Source of the DNA: Zelopaecilomyces penicillatus
Taxonomy: Eukaryota > Ascomycota > Sordariomycetes > Hypocreales > Pseudodiploosporaceae
NCBI GenBank assembly: GCA_005765155.1
Contig: VCCP01000003.1
Location: 3,906,001-3,970,000 of the forward strand
DNA length: 64,000 bases
Direction of reading: 5' to 3'
In this document: one piece after another, positions 11,301 through 22,618 of the stretch
How the letters are laid out: every line of letters starts with the position of its first letter
How positions within the stretch are numbered: the stretch's first letter is position 1
Notes under the pieces: generated by a model
What the model was told of the DNA's origin: nothing
Databases searched by the model: none
The model's input: the letters and a program-made list of their open reading frames with translations, nothing else
Program-made: the position numbers and the translations under genes

Positions 11301-13257
11301 TCACGAAATCTTGTGAATGGTCGTCTTCCAGGCCCAAAACGATGCCACGGAAATGGCAAGAACCATGCCAGTCATCATCTGGGCCCATTCCAGGTCATAG
11401 TGCGCAGACAGCCATCGCACAACACAGCCAGCCACGATGCCGACCCAGACAACAAAGAATCCCGTCTCCCACCAGGCCTGGCGCACGCTGTCTTTGCGCG
11501 CCTGCTCACCGCTTGCTCGCATGCTGGTACCCCAGCCGTCGGTGGTTAGCGTCAACATGCTCCAGACGTGCACGGCGGGCAATGGGATGTGGTAGAAGAA
11601 GATTCCAGGAATGACCCAGCGCAGTGAGCGAGCGCTGAGCCTGTGTGGGTTACGTAGTATGTTGTATAGAGAACTGACGAAAACGCGCATGACCAAGTCG
11701 GCGACGGATACGACGATGAGCTGCTCGGCTGTGAAGAAATAATAGAAGATGGCGACAGCAGCAATGACAGGACCAAACTCTCGCTTGGCCATGCCATAAA
11801 AGAGCAGCGGGTGGCTCATGAGATAAACACGCGGCTGGAGGAGGGACTCAATATGGGTAGCTCGCGCCCAGCGAACTTGTTGCTTGATCCAACGGGCCAA
11901 TGTGGTAGGTGTGTCAGTCGCCGTTAGAACGTCGGAGGCGAAAACAACGCCCCAGCCTCGAGAGAGCAGGTTGGTGGTAAGATGACGGTCCTCATTTATA
12001 ATCTAGGAAACAGTTGTTGACATCAGTTCGCTTCATATTAGACCTTTCCGGGTAATGGGGGGCGTATCAGTTCGACCAACTTACCATGCGTTTTCCACAG
12101 ATAGTCTGTAAATACCATGGAATAAGAACTGCTGGCAAAGCAGCGAGACGGAACACTGTACTAGGCCCGCTCTGGCAATCGCTGGTCGCCGTCGCAGCCG
12201 GTGTAGACCGTGTGAGATACAGTTCGCCCCAGTAGACGGTGGCAGCAAGCTCTGTCACCGCAGTCTCGGCTTCGTTGTGAACTACCAGACCAGAGCTCGC
12301 ACCGCCAATGGTCGGGTCAGCTGCGATGGCATCTACAGTTCGGACCAGCGAATCCGGGAATACCAGTGTGTCTGAGTCAGACGACCAGAGAAACTCGATG
12401 CCCAGCGTGTCTGCGAGGACGAGGGCGAAGACGAACGTGGTGAACATGATTCCCTTTTTGTGCATATGCCTTTGCCGAATACACAGCTGTCGAATACCGT
12501 TGAGACCGGGACGTAGGTCAACCTTTTCCTGCTCGAGAATAGTCCTCGCCAGCATTATGCAGTGGCGCATGGCTATCTCCTGGCATTCAGTTTCGTTGAC
12601 ATCCTGCCCGTTTTCCCGGCGCATGGCAACGAGCTTAGACATGACTTGTTCAGCAATCTCCCCCAAGGGTTCGGGAATGGAGATTGTTTTTGAGTGCTCT
12701 GGATAAACCTGAAGAGGCATGGTGTTAGTGGGACCTGCACAAAGGGAAAGATATTATTGAGAGTGCGAGCCTCGGCATACCTTGTTGAAAACATCAACCA
12801 TGTCCTGGTCCGGTTCGTCGTTGCCATCAATGCCCACCAACAAGAATGAACAGTTGCTGGCAGCTCGGTAGCTTTGTAGAGCCCGAGTAAACAGAGTAGG
12901 GTCTTCACGCCATCCAACGACGGCAGCCATACAGTCCAGCCGAGACTGGGGCTCTACAGGCTGTGACTCTAAAAAGCCTGCCTTCTCATTGTAGACCTTC
13001 TCCTCCATCATTGGCACTGGCTCGTCTTCATAGAACTTCATACGCCGGCCTTCATTGATGAATCGATTCAACTCGGCCAGGGCAATCGTCATGATGAGAT
13101 CCAAAGTTACGGGATAGCGGCAGTGAACAGTGATCATCCAGTACAGGGGCAAAGAGAAGATGCATCCCAAAACGTTGAAGCACTTCCGGAGCCAGGAGAC
13201 ATGACGTCCCTTGGTGACTGCAGGGCCGCAGAGGCCGTCCTCAGGATATCCGTCCAT
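11301..13257 (-). CDS. Membrane processive type 2 glycosyltransferase (hyaluronan synthase-like GT2)
   Basis: Integral-membrane GT2 enzyme that likely builds a cell-surface polysaccharide from a UDP-sugar. Exons are 12781–13257, 12085–12708 and 11301–12002; introns are 72 and 82 nt; all phases are zero; the product is 600 residues. The catalytic set of processive GT2 enzymes is present in order: DGND near 144–147, DSD near 270–272, EDRH near 371–374 and QQVRW near 408–412 (the QxxRW motif). After QxxRW come hydrophobic segments including GPVIAAVAIFYYFF, WVIPGIFFYHIPLPAVHVW, GFFVVWVGIVAGCVV and MMTGMVLAISVASFWAW. Established knowledge: a conserved fungal GT2 of this type is needed for hyphal growth on solid surfaces and for virulence in Zymoseptoria and Fusarium. 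Orthology to that protein is inferred from the motifs and architecture. The sugar substrate cannot be read from sequence. Confidence 0.92.
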
Positions 13258-15796
13258 GTGAGTGTTGTGAGTTGATGATTATTATTGTTATTATTGGTGC
13301 ATGTGCTGTATTCGATTTGAGCTTAGATTAAATGAGCGTTTGCTTAGTGGTTTATAGCACCGACAACAAAGAGGAGAAGCGAGTGACTCCTAACAACTCC
13401 CACGTATTCGAACAAGACCACAATAACGAATGTAATAGGCAACAAGAGAAGGTGAATATCACAGAGGCATCTACATGTGCAAGTGTGACTCTTCAACGGG
13501 GGTAATAAGACCGAAGCGAGCGCGGCTGAAGTTGAACAGAAAAGGGATCCCCCCACTCAACGCGCCCCGGCGAGGCAGAATACTATATGCGATATCATCG
13601 ACCAATAGAACAGGTAAGGGCCAAGGAAAAAGAGGGACAATACGGCCTGCAGAGTTTGCAGTAAGCGTGCGGCTCTGTACCAGGCAGGATGCCGAGCTGG
13701 ACAGAACATCGTGGGGTCATTTCGCATGGTCCGAAGACCTTCATGCGCAAATGCAGAGATTGCGGTAGACCAGCCCCCATCGACAGCCAGGGCCAGACAG
13801 GGGACTAATTATTCCACTAAGAATCCTACGCTTGCATTAGTCTTCTAGAGCCTTTCGCCTCCCTGGAAATCTGGTGTGTTTCGGTGCGCATCTCGCATCG
13901 GCTATTTGCATTGCATGGGCATTTGGCAGGGGGACTCGCAGCCTCATCTCGAATTAATTATTTTTTTAGCGGACAGACGGCCTTGTTCCTTTGGGTGGCT
14001 TGGTTGCTTGGTTTGCTTTTTTTAGCTTGGGCCGGCCGAAACTGCCTAGGTGTCCCGATGTGGTTTCTCACCGTAGCCAATGCAGTTTAAGTTTAGTGTT
14101 TGTTGAACGAGGAAAGATTGTCATGGTCGTGGGTCTGAGAAGAACGCACGTGGAGTCTTTGAGTGACTCTGTGAGTGGTTCCTTCATCGGCAGATTGGCT
14201 CTTTCCCGGCGAAGGCATAAGCGCCTGCCGCATCCCACCGCGCCTGCCGTGACTACCCAAACTCCCATACCTGCCAATGCAGTGAACTGTTGAGCAATAC
14301 GAGGAAGGAGACCCGTGACAAGTACCGTCTGTCCAATACGCGCACATACTTTGACCGTAACCCCTTTTTTGTGTCTATTAAAAGAACCGCCATTGTGATG
14401 CGCAACCGACATAGCTGTGCTGTAGCAGGACGGACTCATGGCACGTTCGGCCCCGGTCGCAGTTACGAGACGGTAGACCCCTGGCTGGACTGGCAATTCA
14501 GCGTGATGCGTCTTCCTGCCTGTGTGGGATCGGCTCGGTTGTGGCAAACCGCATTGCCTCCATTCCTCAGACGAGTCATGTCACTAAACAGCTAAACAGC
14601 TTGACACCGTTGGTCACTTGGAAACAGCATGCATGTTTGTGATGGTGGAAATAACAAGGTTCTCGGTCATGCCTGATCTGTAAACCGTTATGGTTGACTT
14701 GCTCGTTGGGTGGAATAAGGAAAACAATGGGGACGACTCATTACAACAATGCAATGCGCCAAGATTCGAGTAAGCCAATGCATTCGCAAGAGAAGCAAAG
14801 CTTTCCTCGTTGATTGGGTGCATCAGCCCTACGCCATGACCATGAGGAAAGCAGAAGAAGGCCACAGTTTGCTTATCGTGTCTTCCTGGGACTGTATTGC
14901 CTATTGTTGCGGGAGCATGGTCCTGACAAAAGATCGCCCCTGCCCACTCACAGTTCAAATCACGGCCCGCGTTAGCCGTTATCGTCTTTTCCTGCTTCAA
15001 TTCCGGCGCTGCCTGCCGCCTCGGTGCTTACTACATCAGCACAACCGTACATTATTGGAGACTACAGCCTGAAGTGTCCAGGGCCAATGCTTCAATAACG
15101 GATCAATCAATCAATCAATCAATCACCGCCGCGTGGGTGCGAGACAAGAAAAAGAACGAAAATTTTCTGCATGGATGACCGTCTTCATCTTACAGGTGCT
15201 GCTTAATTGGTCGCACGGGTCCAGCCTCAAACGTTTCGGGCATCCCTGTTCGGGGATTTCTTATTCTGGAAATCGGTGGCCTGTTAGCTTCTGGAGAATG
15301 CAATTAACACCACGGATAACTCGGCCCTAACTATCACGAGCCGGTTTTTGTCTGGTGTGGTTAGCAGTGGTTAGCCTTCGGCATTGCCTTGCCATCAACC
15401 TGCCTGTGGGTTGCACAGCCCAATGGCTCTCGCTCTCTGGCATATTCACTAACAACAAACTAAACTAAGCTCGAGCACCATGCAATTATTCCAAGGCCCT
15501 GTCTTTTTCTCACATGCATGCATCAATGTGACTCCCTCTCCTATTTTTCGACTACTAATTGTTGACGGTGATGATTCAACTCAACTTTGAGCAAACAGGC
15601 ACTACACTCGCTTTGGATTCTGAACCCCGTTTAATTCGCCTACCCTCCTTCCCAGATTTTTAGCCAACCCCATCATCACAGTAATCATCATCCTTACACT
15701 TTCTTTTCTGAGGACTTTTCTCAAGTCCTTTCTCAATATCTCCAACGCTGTATTTGCTCTCTAATAGCAATCCAGTCAGGGGCAACAACCGACAAC
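13258..15796. other. 2.5-kb divergent promoter region (GT2 / GT31)
   Basis: Long spacer between the divergently transcribed GT2 and GT31-like genes. It holds a six-copy ATCA repeat (15102–15125). From about 15540 a C/T-rich stretch probably represents the GT31 gene leader. Open frames around 14068–14547 lack any recognisable domain. Confidence 0.55.
15102..15125. repeat. Six-copy ATCA tetranucleotide microsatellite
   Basis: Six perfect ATCA units in a row within the long promoter region before the GT31-like gene. It is probably length-variable between strains. Confidence 0.85.
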
Positions 15797-17437
15797 ATGC
15801 CGGTTACTTACAAGAATAACCGGCTCGTTCCGGCCGTACTCATTGCAACATGTGTCATGCTTTTCTACTATCTCTTTGATCCCTCAATAGAAAACTACGG
15901 TCAAGTCATCGTAACCAAGAAACCCATTGTGTTCACAGCGGAAAATGCCAACTTGAGGAAAGCCAACGAAGAAAAGCTACCTGTGGAAGTTTCGCGGCCT
16001 CCTCCTTCAAAGGAGACTATCATCACCGTTACTCCTACAAGCAAAGGGATAGTGGGCTCGGAGGAGCCAGTCAAGACAATAAAGCAGACAAAGCCAGCAC
16101 CATCAGCTCACCAAGAGCCCATATCCTACAATGGCCTCTCAAGCGATGATGTTCTCTTAATTATGAAGACCGGCGGCACCACCCTCTGGAAGCGCCTGCT
16201 TATCCATCTCACTACGTCCCTGGCCCAGGAGCGCATAGCACATGGCAACACCGTCATCTACTCCGATTTGGCCGACCGCATTGGCGACTTTACAGTCATT
16301 GACGCTCTGGCCAATATGACGGACGAGGCAAAGGCGCGACCTGACTTTGATGTGTACCGTCAACAGCCTGAGTACACGGCACATAACTTCTACGTCGAGG
16401 CCTCGGGCGTTGAGGGCGATGAATGGGGCCCGACGGGCGGCTGGATTATTGACAAGTACAAGTTTGTTCCGCTGGTGCAGCACGCTGGACAAAATTGGCC
16501 CCGTGCCAAGTGGTATATCTATATGGAAGATGACGCATATCTCTTCTTGCCCAACGTGCTGGCCTACCTCTCACAATTCGATGCAAGCAAGCCTCACTAC
16601 CTGGGCAGCTATGCCGCTAAGACGGACGTCATTTTTGCGCATGGCGGCGCTGGTTTCGCCTTGTCTCGCGGTGCCTGGGAGCAGTCCTTTGGCCGCGATG
16701 AAAGCATTGTTAACGACTATTACCAGTATACAGCGGACCATTGTTGCGGTGACCAGGTCCTTGCCCACGCACTGCGCAAACACGGTGTCAAATTCGGCGA
16801 GAATGGTGGTGACGGCAAGTTCACATGGGGCTTCAACCCGGTCGTTCACTGGGCGTTTGCCTTTAGCCAACATAACTGGTGTAAGCCGTTGTTGTCATGG
16901 CACAAGGTGCACAGCCGGGACGTTGCGCAGTACTATGAGCTGGAGAAGAGCTGGGACTTTTCCAAGGTGTGTCTTGCATGAATCTTTGACTTGCTTACGC
17001 CTGTCCCATTTTCGATTTCCATAGGAACCAATAACTAACGCTTCGGCTTACCAAAATGACAGGCACCTCTTCTCCACCGCGACTTCTTCACAAAGACAAT
17101 CCTGCCGGATATCCAAAAGCGCCGTGAGTGGTGGGACAACCGCTCAGGTCTGTATGAAGTCTCCTCGGCCAACAAAAATGCGCCGCCAGCGCCGGCCGAG
17201 GCCGCACAATACGATTCCAAACTATGGGCGCAGGGCTGGGAGTCCGCCGACGCATGCGAGGCTGCTTGCAAGAGCTGGAGCGGGTGTGTACAGTGGACCT
17301 ATGTTGAGGATCTATGCAAGATGGACGACAAGATGATCATGGGCCAGGGTTTTGCGCCAGCCATGTCGCAGCGGAAGACGTCGCTGATGCACACCAGCGG
17401 ATGGATGCATGAGAGGCTCAGCAAATGGACCTGCTAA
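15797..17437 (+). CDS. Type II membrane glycosyltransferase, GT31-like, with Cys-rich C terminus
   Basis: Predicted Golgi glycosyltransferase of the fungal GT31 type, related to beta-1,3-galactosyltransferase/Fringe-like enzymes. Exons are 15797–16966 and 17063–17437. The 96-nt intron has a GTGTGT donor and ACTAAC upstream of ACAG; phase is zero; the product is 514 residues. A short basic N terminus is followed by a signal anchor at about residues 10–27 (LVPAVLIATCVMLFYYLF), then a stem of about 80 residues rich in Pro/Lys/Thr. The catalytic part has a DxD-like acidic motif, YMEDDAYLF, then GGAGFALSRGAWE and CCGDQVLAHALRKHG, typical of GT31 enzymes. The tail has paired cysteines around CEAACKSWSGCVQWTY, like a PAN/apple module. 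Donor and acceptor sugars cannot be assigned from sequence. Confidence 0.9.
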
Positions 17438-19249
17438 GAGGATGAAGTTGCTGTTTTGGTTTTATTTCATTTTTTTTATTTCATTTTCATTGAAGCGATT
17501 TGGGAATAGATACCGGCCTGTATATTGCTGATATATGCATGGGGGCGTTTGGATATTGATACGGCTTTGCGAGTGGTTTTATTAGAAAATGCGTGCTACT
17601 GCACGAGCACAGAAATTAGTTGATAATGTTTTCAAATTTCATTCATGCCAACAGTATGCGTTGACGTATTCTCGTCTTCCTTTCGAGCCAAGATGTCCGG
17701 AGCTACTTGGTTAACAGTCAATGCTGTTGATTGCATCATGTACTTATTAGTATCTTGTGTGCGACCGTTACACATTCGCAAAAACTAAATACTACTTACC
17801 TAAGAAATACTTTAGGTAATCGGAATTGGACCGTAATTATCTCCAATTTTTCCTGACTGCGTCTTTTGGACCAAAACGGCCGTTCCCCAATGGCCCAAAG
17901 TGGCGATTTAAAGTGATGACGTCTTTGTAGAACCCTAACCCTCCCGTGGGACCCTCATTTCATGTAACATCCCCCCCAAGGCCAAGGGAGACAGAAATGG
18001 CAAAGAATGCAAGCGTCATTGTTGGGGGTTTTTGTGGGTGAGTTGCATCCAGCGTCCCCTTTTTTTCTTAAAAGGGTTGCGCCAGCGCCGCAACATCGTC
18101 CCGGTATCCGGAGGGCTAACTACTGCATCCACTCTCTGTGTTGTGGTGTTGATATACATGTAGGAGTAATCAGTAGGTATGTATGATGCATCCATTATTG
18201 ATATTCTTATTCTTGTTATATAGATCTGGAAAGCGGTGGCGGGGGGCGGCGGCTTGGAAGTGTTGATCTCTTCATACTTGGGAGGATGTCACTGGAATAG
18301 AGAGTGACAGAGAGAGGGGAGATCACGCCAACATGCTTCTGCCAACTTGGCCAACTTGCCAAGCGCTCCGACTATTCCTCATACGAACAACTAGATAACT
18401 CCCTCCCGCTGTCTTGTTTGTGCTGTCTTGCATTTTTTTGGGGGGGCCAGGGTCTGGTTCCCAGCGAACTGAGATGTATGACGATCTATATCCTTCCTAG
18501 CGCCGCACCCTTTTCCAACCGCCTCAAGACTCCGTAAATCCCCCCCTTCATCCACCAAAAAAAGACCAAATACCCACCCAGCCTGCAACCTCGTTCTGCC
18601 TCATCCGCACCCCACGTCTTTATTTTCTTTCGCCTTCATCCCCAGCAAGCAAAAGCGTCGCTGCCCGTTGACGGTTTTTCTCACCCGCATGAAGAAGAAG
18701 CTTCTCCAAAGGACTCAGCAGCGAAAGGGACCCTTTGAGCTCGGCAACCGCCCCAAGGGCCACCAGCTAATAATTAGCTACTACATACACACTTCAATGA
18801 GCGCCTTCTGCTGGGCCAACAGTCCATCGCAATTTACGAGCCGAAGAGTATCCATGCACTCACGACAAAGCTTGGTCTGTCGGTCAAGTGTCCAGTGTTC
18901 AAGTTCTTCTTGATCCCACTCTTTCAACCTAGGCCGCTGGTGGGGCGTGTCTCTCGGTGCGCCTAAGTCTTGTCCACCTGTCGGCTCTTCATCTACTTTT
19001 TTTATCTTATATATCCTTTTCGTGTTTATTTCCACGCCTTAACCTATCCAGCATTGTCAGACTGCGCTACCAGGAAGGGAGTACATTGCAAACGTAAGCG
19101 TTGAATGCAACTTGGAGTTAGTGGAAGACATCATCCATTTCTAGAGGTGAGGGCGGCGCTGGATATCAATTCTCAACATCTGTCACTCGTCAAGCTTCGC
19201 TCCTGCCAAGGGCTCAATCCGCTTTAGCCTTTTATCTTCCTAGACGCCC
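17438..19249. other. 1.8-kb intergenic region with the RING–LON promoter
   Basis: AT-rich 3' sequence of the GT31-like gene is followed by a C/T-rich leader from about 18540. No gene is supported. Homopolymer runs of C, T and A are frequent. Confidence 0.55.
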
Positions 19250-21118
19250 ATGGCATCAACTCAGCCGGAGCTGGTATCCAGCAGAACACCATCGCTCCGT
19301 GGTCCTGTCAGCCATTATGCGATGGCCGCCCCCATTGCTCAAAGTACTGCATCCCGGGAAGGCAGCAGAGCCCAGTCTCAGCAGCATAGTTCGGAAGAGG
19401 GCGACGGCGAACCAGATGTTGAAGGGGTATTAAGTGGTTCTACTAGCCGGGGGAATCCTCGAAAAACGGCGCGTGAAGTCATTCGGCTCTTCCAGTGTCG
19501 GATTTGTTCGTTACCTCTCCGACAAGCCGTCACCTTGCCATGTGGTAAGAGCATATGCAAGGAATGTCTTCCTAAATCACATCCTCGGCCAAGCATCACA
19601 TATCCTGCTCGACCAACTCGACTCGAGGGGTTTCAATGCCCCTTCGACGACTGCCATCGAGAGCATGCCGTGGACGACTGTAGTATTGACGTCATACTCA
19701 ACAAGGCGGTCCAGTACATGAGTGATCAAATGGATCGCTGCAAAGCACAAGCCCCTGACTTGCGGCTCTCTACTCGCATTCTAATTTTGGATCCATGGGA
19801 AGTAGTTGGTGTTGCATCGATGAGAGCCAACAAGAGCTGTCCCATAACTCTAGATGGTGGCAGAATGGCGGCAACATGGGCTCTGGCACAACAAGGCACT
19901 TTGGCGACCGAGACTGAGTTGCAATATTGCGAATTGTCAACACCCATATCAGACGACGAGGACTCGGCTATGTCAGATGAGGATACCCTTGAGATTGAGA
20001 CTTTCACCGCGATCCAGGAGGCAATGCGTAGTGAGATGGACTGTCAGGTATGTTATGCATTGTTCTTGGAACCTGTGACCACAGGCTGTGGTCACACCTT
20101 CTGCAGGGCTTGCCTCCATCGAATTCTCGATCATTCCTCCCTTTGCCCCTTGTGTCGGCGCAAGCTGGCCATAAACCCTCTCCTCCAACGTACTTCTTGT
20201 CCATCCAATGCGGCCGTCACCAAAATCATCGATTCCTTTTGGCATGATGAAGTGATTGCCCGACAGGAAGTACTCGCCGCCGATCAAGCTGCGCAACGCC
20301 AACTGCTCAAGGTTCCGCTATTCGTCAGTAGCTTAGCCTTCCCTCACATGCCGACTTTCCTCCACGTCTTTGAAGCCCGGTATCGCCATATGATGCGATG
20401 CGTACTCGAGGGCGATCGAACCTTTGGCATGGTGTTGCCAAAACGGCAACAGAGCAGTACAGATGCCCCGTTCCACGAGATCGGGACTCTTCTCCGCATA
20501 GTCAACATTCAATTCTTTGCGGATGGCCGGAGTCTCGTGGAGACGGTGGGTCTCTCACGTTTCAAGGTTTTGAGGCATGAATCACAGGATGGGTACTTAG
20601 TGAGCAAGATCGAAAGAATCGATGATGTCGGCTTGGAGGAGGAGGAAGCTATGGAAGCCGCTGAGGTCGTATTGGGTTCGAATACCACTATATTAAGTCG
20701 CGCAGTCGATGGTATGCACGATGATGGTGGTGTTGGTGGTGACGATGATGATGATGACATTACAACCGCCATAGACGGCCAGCCGAGCGGCGACAATATA
20801 GCGACGGACGTGTGGAGTGACATTCACAGCAACCTGTCAACTTTGGATACAGAACACATGTCAACACAGGACTTGATGCGGCTGGCCACATCGTATGTCG
20901 TACGGATGCGTGCCGAGAGCGCCCATTGGATGGCAGAGCGGACAATCAGCATCTACGGGGAATGTCCCGACGACCCAGCCATCTTTCCATGGTGGCTTGC
21001 GAGTATACTGCCCGTCAAACAACTTGAGAAATACCGGCTGCTGGGCACGTCGAGCGTGCGTGACCGGCTCAAGATATGCTGTGCGTGGATTGTGGAGTTG
21101 GAGGCCAGGCGATGGTAA
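19250..21118 (+). CDS. Double-RING, LON-substrate-binding-domain E3 ubiquitin ligase (LONRF-like)
   Basis: 622-residue protein with two RING-like zinc fingers and a C-terminal LON N-terminal-type domain, the architecture of LONRF proteins and fungal CrgA-like regulators. RING 1 begins near residue 83 (CRICSLPLRQAVTLPCGKS) and continues into CPFDDC. RING 2 is canonical near 264–303 (CQVCYALFLEPVTTGCGH, then CLHRILDHSSLCPLCRR). The LON domain starts near 354 with PLFVSSLAFPHMPTFLHVFE and runs to the end; LONRF proteins combine it with ubiquitin-ligase RINGs, not with the Lon protease. A run of six Asp (about 510–516) sits in a low-complexity insert inside the LON domain. The frame ends EARRW at a TAA overlapping a perfect GTAAGT. 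Splicing there to the CAG near 21274 would add a short Ala/Ser tail ending at 21316, so the exact C terminus is uncertain. Substrates are unknown. Confidence 0.92.
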   Translation: MASTQPELVSSRTPSLRGPVSHYAMAAPIAQSTASREGSRAQSQQHSSEEGDGEPDVEGVLSGSTSRGNPRKTAREVIRLFQCRICSLPLRQAVTLPCGKSICKECLPKSHPRPSITYPARPTRLEGFQCPFDDCHREHAVDDCSIDVILNKAVQYMSDQMDRCKAQAPDLRLSTRILILDPWEVVGVASMRANKSCPITLDGGRMAATWALAQQGTLATETELQYCELSTPISDDEDSAMSDEDTLEIETFTAIQEAMRSEMDCQVCYALFLEPVTTGCGHTFCRACLHRILDHSSLCPLCRRKLAINPLLQRTSCPSNAAVTKIIDSFWHDEVIARQEVLAADQAAQRQLLKVPLFVSSLAFPHMPTFLHVFEARYRHMMRCVLEGDRTFGMVLPKRQQSSTDAPFHEIGTLLRIVNIQFFADGRSLVETVGLSRFKVLRHESQDGYLVSKIERIDDVGLEEEEAMEAAEVVLGSNTTILSRAVDGMHDDGGVGGDDDDDDITTAIDGQPSGDNIATDVWSDIHSNLSTLDTEHMSTQDLMRLATSYVVRMRAESAHWMAERTISIYGECPDDPAIFPWWLASILPVKQLEKYRLLGTSSVRDRLKICCAWIVELEARRW

Positions 21119-22618
21119 GTTGCTAGATTTCTTTTATTGAGGGGTTTCCCATGCCGACGAATGATGGTCCCGTTGTTGCCTTGCTCCATCCATTGTTTTT
21201 GACTGGATCACCAACCCGAGCCTCCTTTTCCAATGACCAATATGAACTCTAATCGATTGACTTTTGTTGACAGCGCCCCAGGTCTCTCCGCGGCGGCTGC
21301 ACTATCTTCTGAGTAGCTGCATCAATATCCCGCACGCGTATTCTCCCCGTCACGTACTTATTTTCGGTTTTGCATCGTCAGCCGCTTGACTTTTGAGTCA
21401 ATTCGCAAGGGGAGTGGATTTTTTGTTCAGTGATGTTATGTTATATTATGTTGCCACGAGATGGATTAAAGCATGAACGAGAGAGAGAGAGACTTGGGCA
21501 GCTGGAAGCGAAGGAAAACTAAGATGTATATGCGACATTACCCTATTTTGCGGTTTCGGTTTTTTGCATAGCACTAGCATAAAGGCGCATACAGACGCGC
21601 GCGTGCATATATACAAGAATATAGTTATAGCTATATATAAAATTTAAAAGAGATTGATAGTATGTGTTGATGCCCAGTGATGTCTGTAGGTTCGTGGGCC
21701 ATTGTCGCTGAGGAATCAACATCACCAGGCGAAGTAGCTTCAGGATATCTGGTAGAAAACTCGGCAGCCGTGTCGTCGTTGTTGCTGCTGCTGCTCGTAC
21801 ATATGTGTAGCGTGTATCATATCGTTTCCTATAATCCCCCTCCGTATTGTGTCCTTATGCCTTTTAATGAGGTCTTGATGATATCGGTCTCTTTCTTGGC
21901 TGTGTCGGTGAGCGTGCTCTTTAACCAACTTGCATCACAGTCTAGCCTTTCCATCTCATACTCCCTTTGTGACAGTGATATCTCGTCAGATACCAAACCC
22001 CTATCATACCTAATACCTATTGCTACATACCGAGTTATTATCCATCATCTCTACACTCTATATGGCCCTCCTATCGACATCGAGTAAAACCAAGCCATAG
22101 AGTTCATCCCCCTTTGCTCCTTGTCTCTTTGCCTACAATTCCATACTACCTAGTAATTCTAGACTGTTCATCCTTTGGGCGTCTGAAAGGACCCCTCATT
22201 GTTCTTCTTAGCAACAATGTGTCGGTCCCAAAGAGGCCGTCAAACCCTGGTCTCCGATACTGTCAACTGTTTCTGACAGCTGTCAAGCCCGTTTGCCAAC
22301 GGGTTTCCTCGCACCTATAAGTCGCCCCCTTTTACTTCTCCCCCTACATTCATTCCCCCTTGGTTATCTTTCTTCATCCTCCATCTTTCTTCTGCCTTTA
22401 GTTTTTGATACAACTTTGCTTCCAACATCGCTCATCTATATTCCCACAAGCCATCTTCGTGCTCTTACATTGGCTTTGCTTCACATCTTCGTTCCCCTTA
22501 CGCCCCTTCGATTCATCATCTTCCTTGGTTCTCACAGACATCTTCCTCCCCTCCTCCTCAATACTCGCTTCGTCTTGAAACTTTTCTTTAGACTTCCTCA
22601 TCAGCACCGTTCGTCAAT
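21119..22618. other. 1.5-kb intergenic region with simple repeats
   Basis: It contains a short GA run near 21479–21491, a CTG-type run near 21782–21794 and an AT-rich block near 21600–21660. The last 300 bases are strongly C/T-rich and look like the leader of the gene at 22619. A doubtful small minus-strand gene at 21608–22048 is described in the findings. Confidence 0.5.

Noticed and set aside
14068..14547. 159-codon minus-strand frame in the GT2/GT31 spacer
   Set aside because: Composition is not protein-like, and no splice sites or family resemblance were seen.
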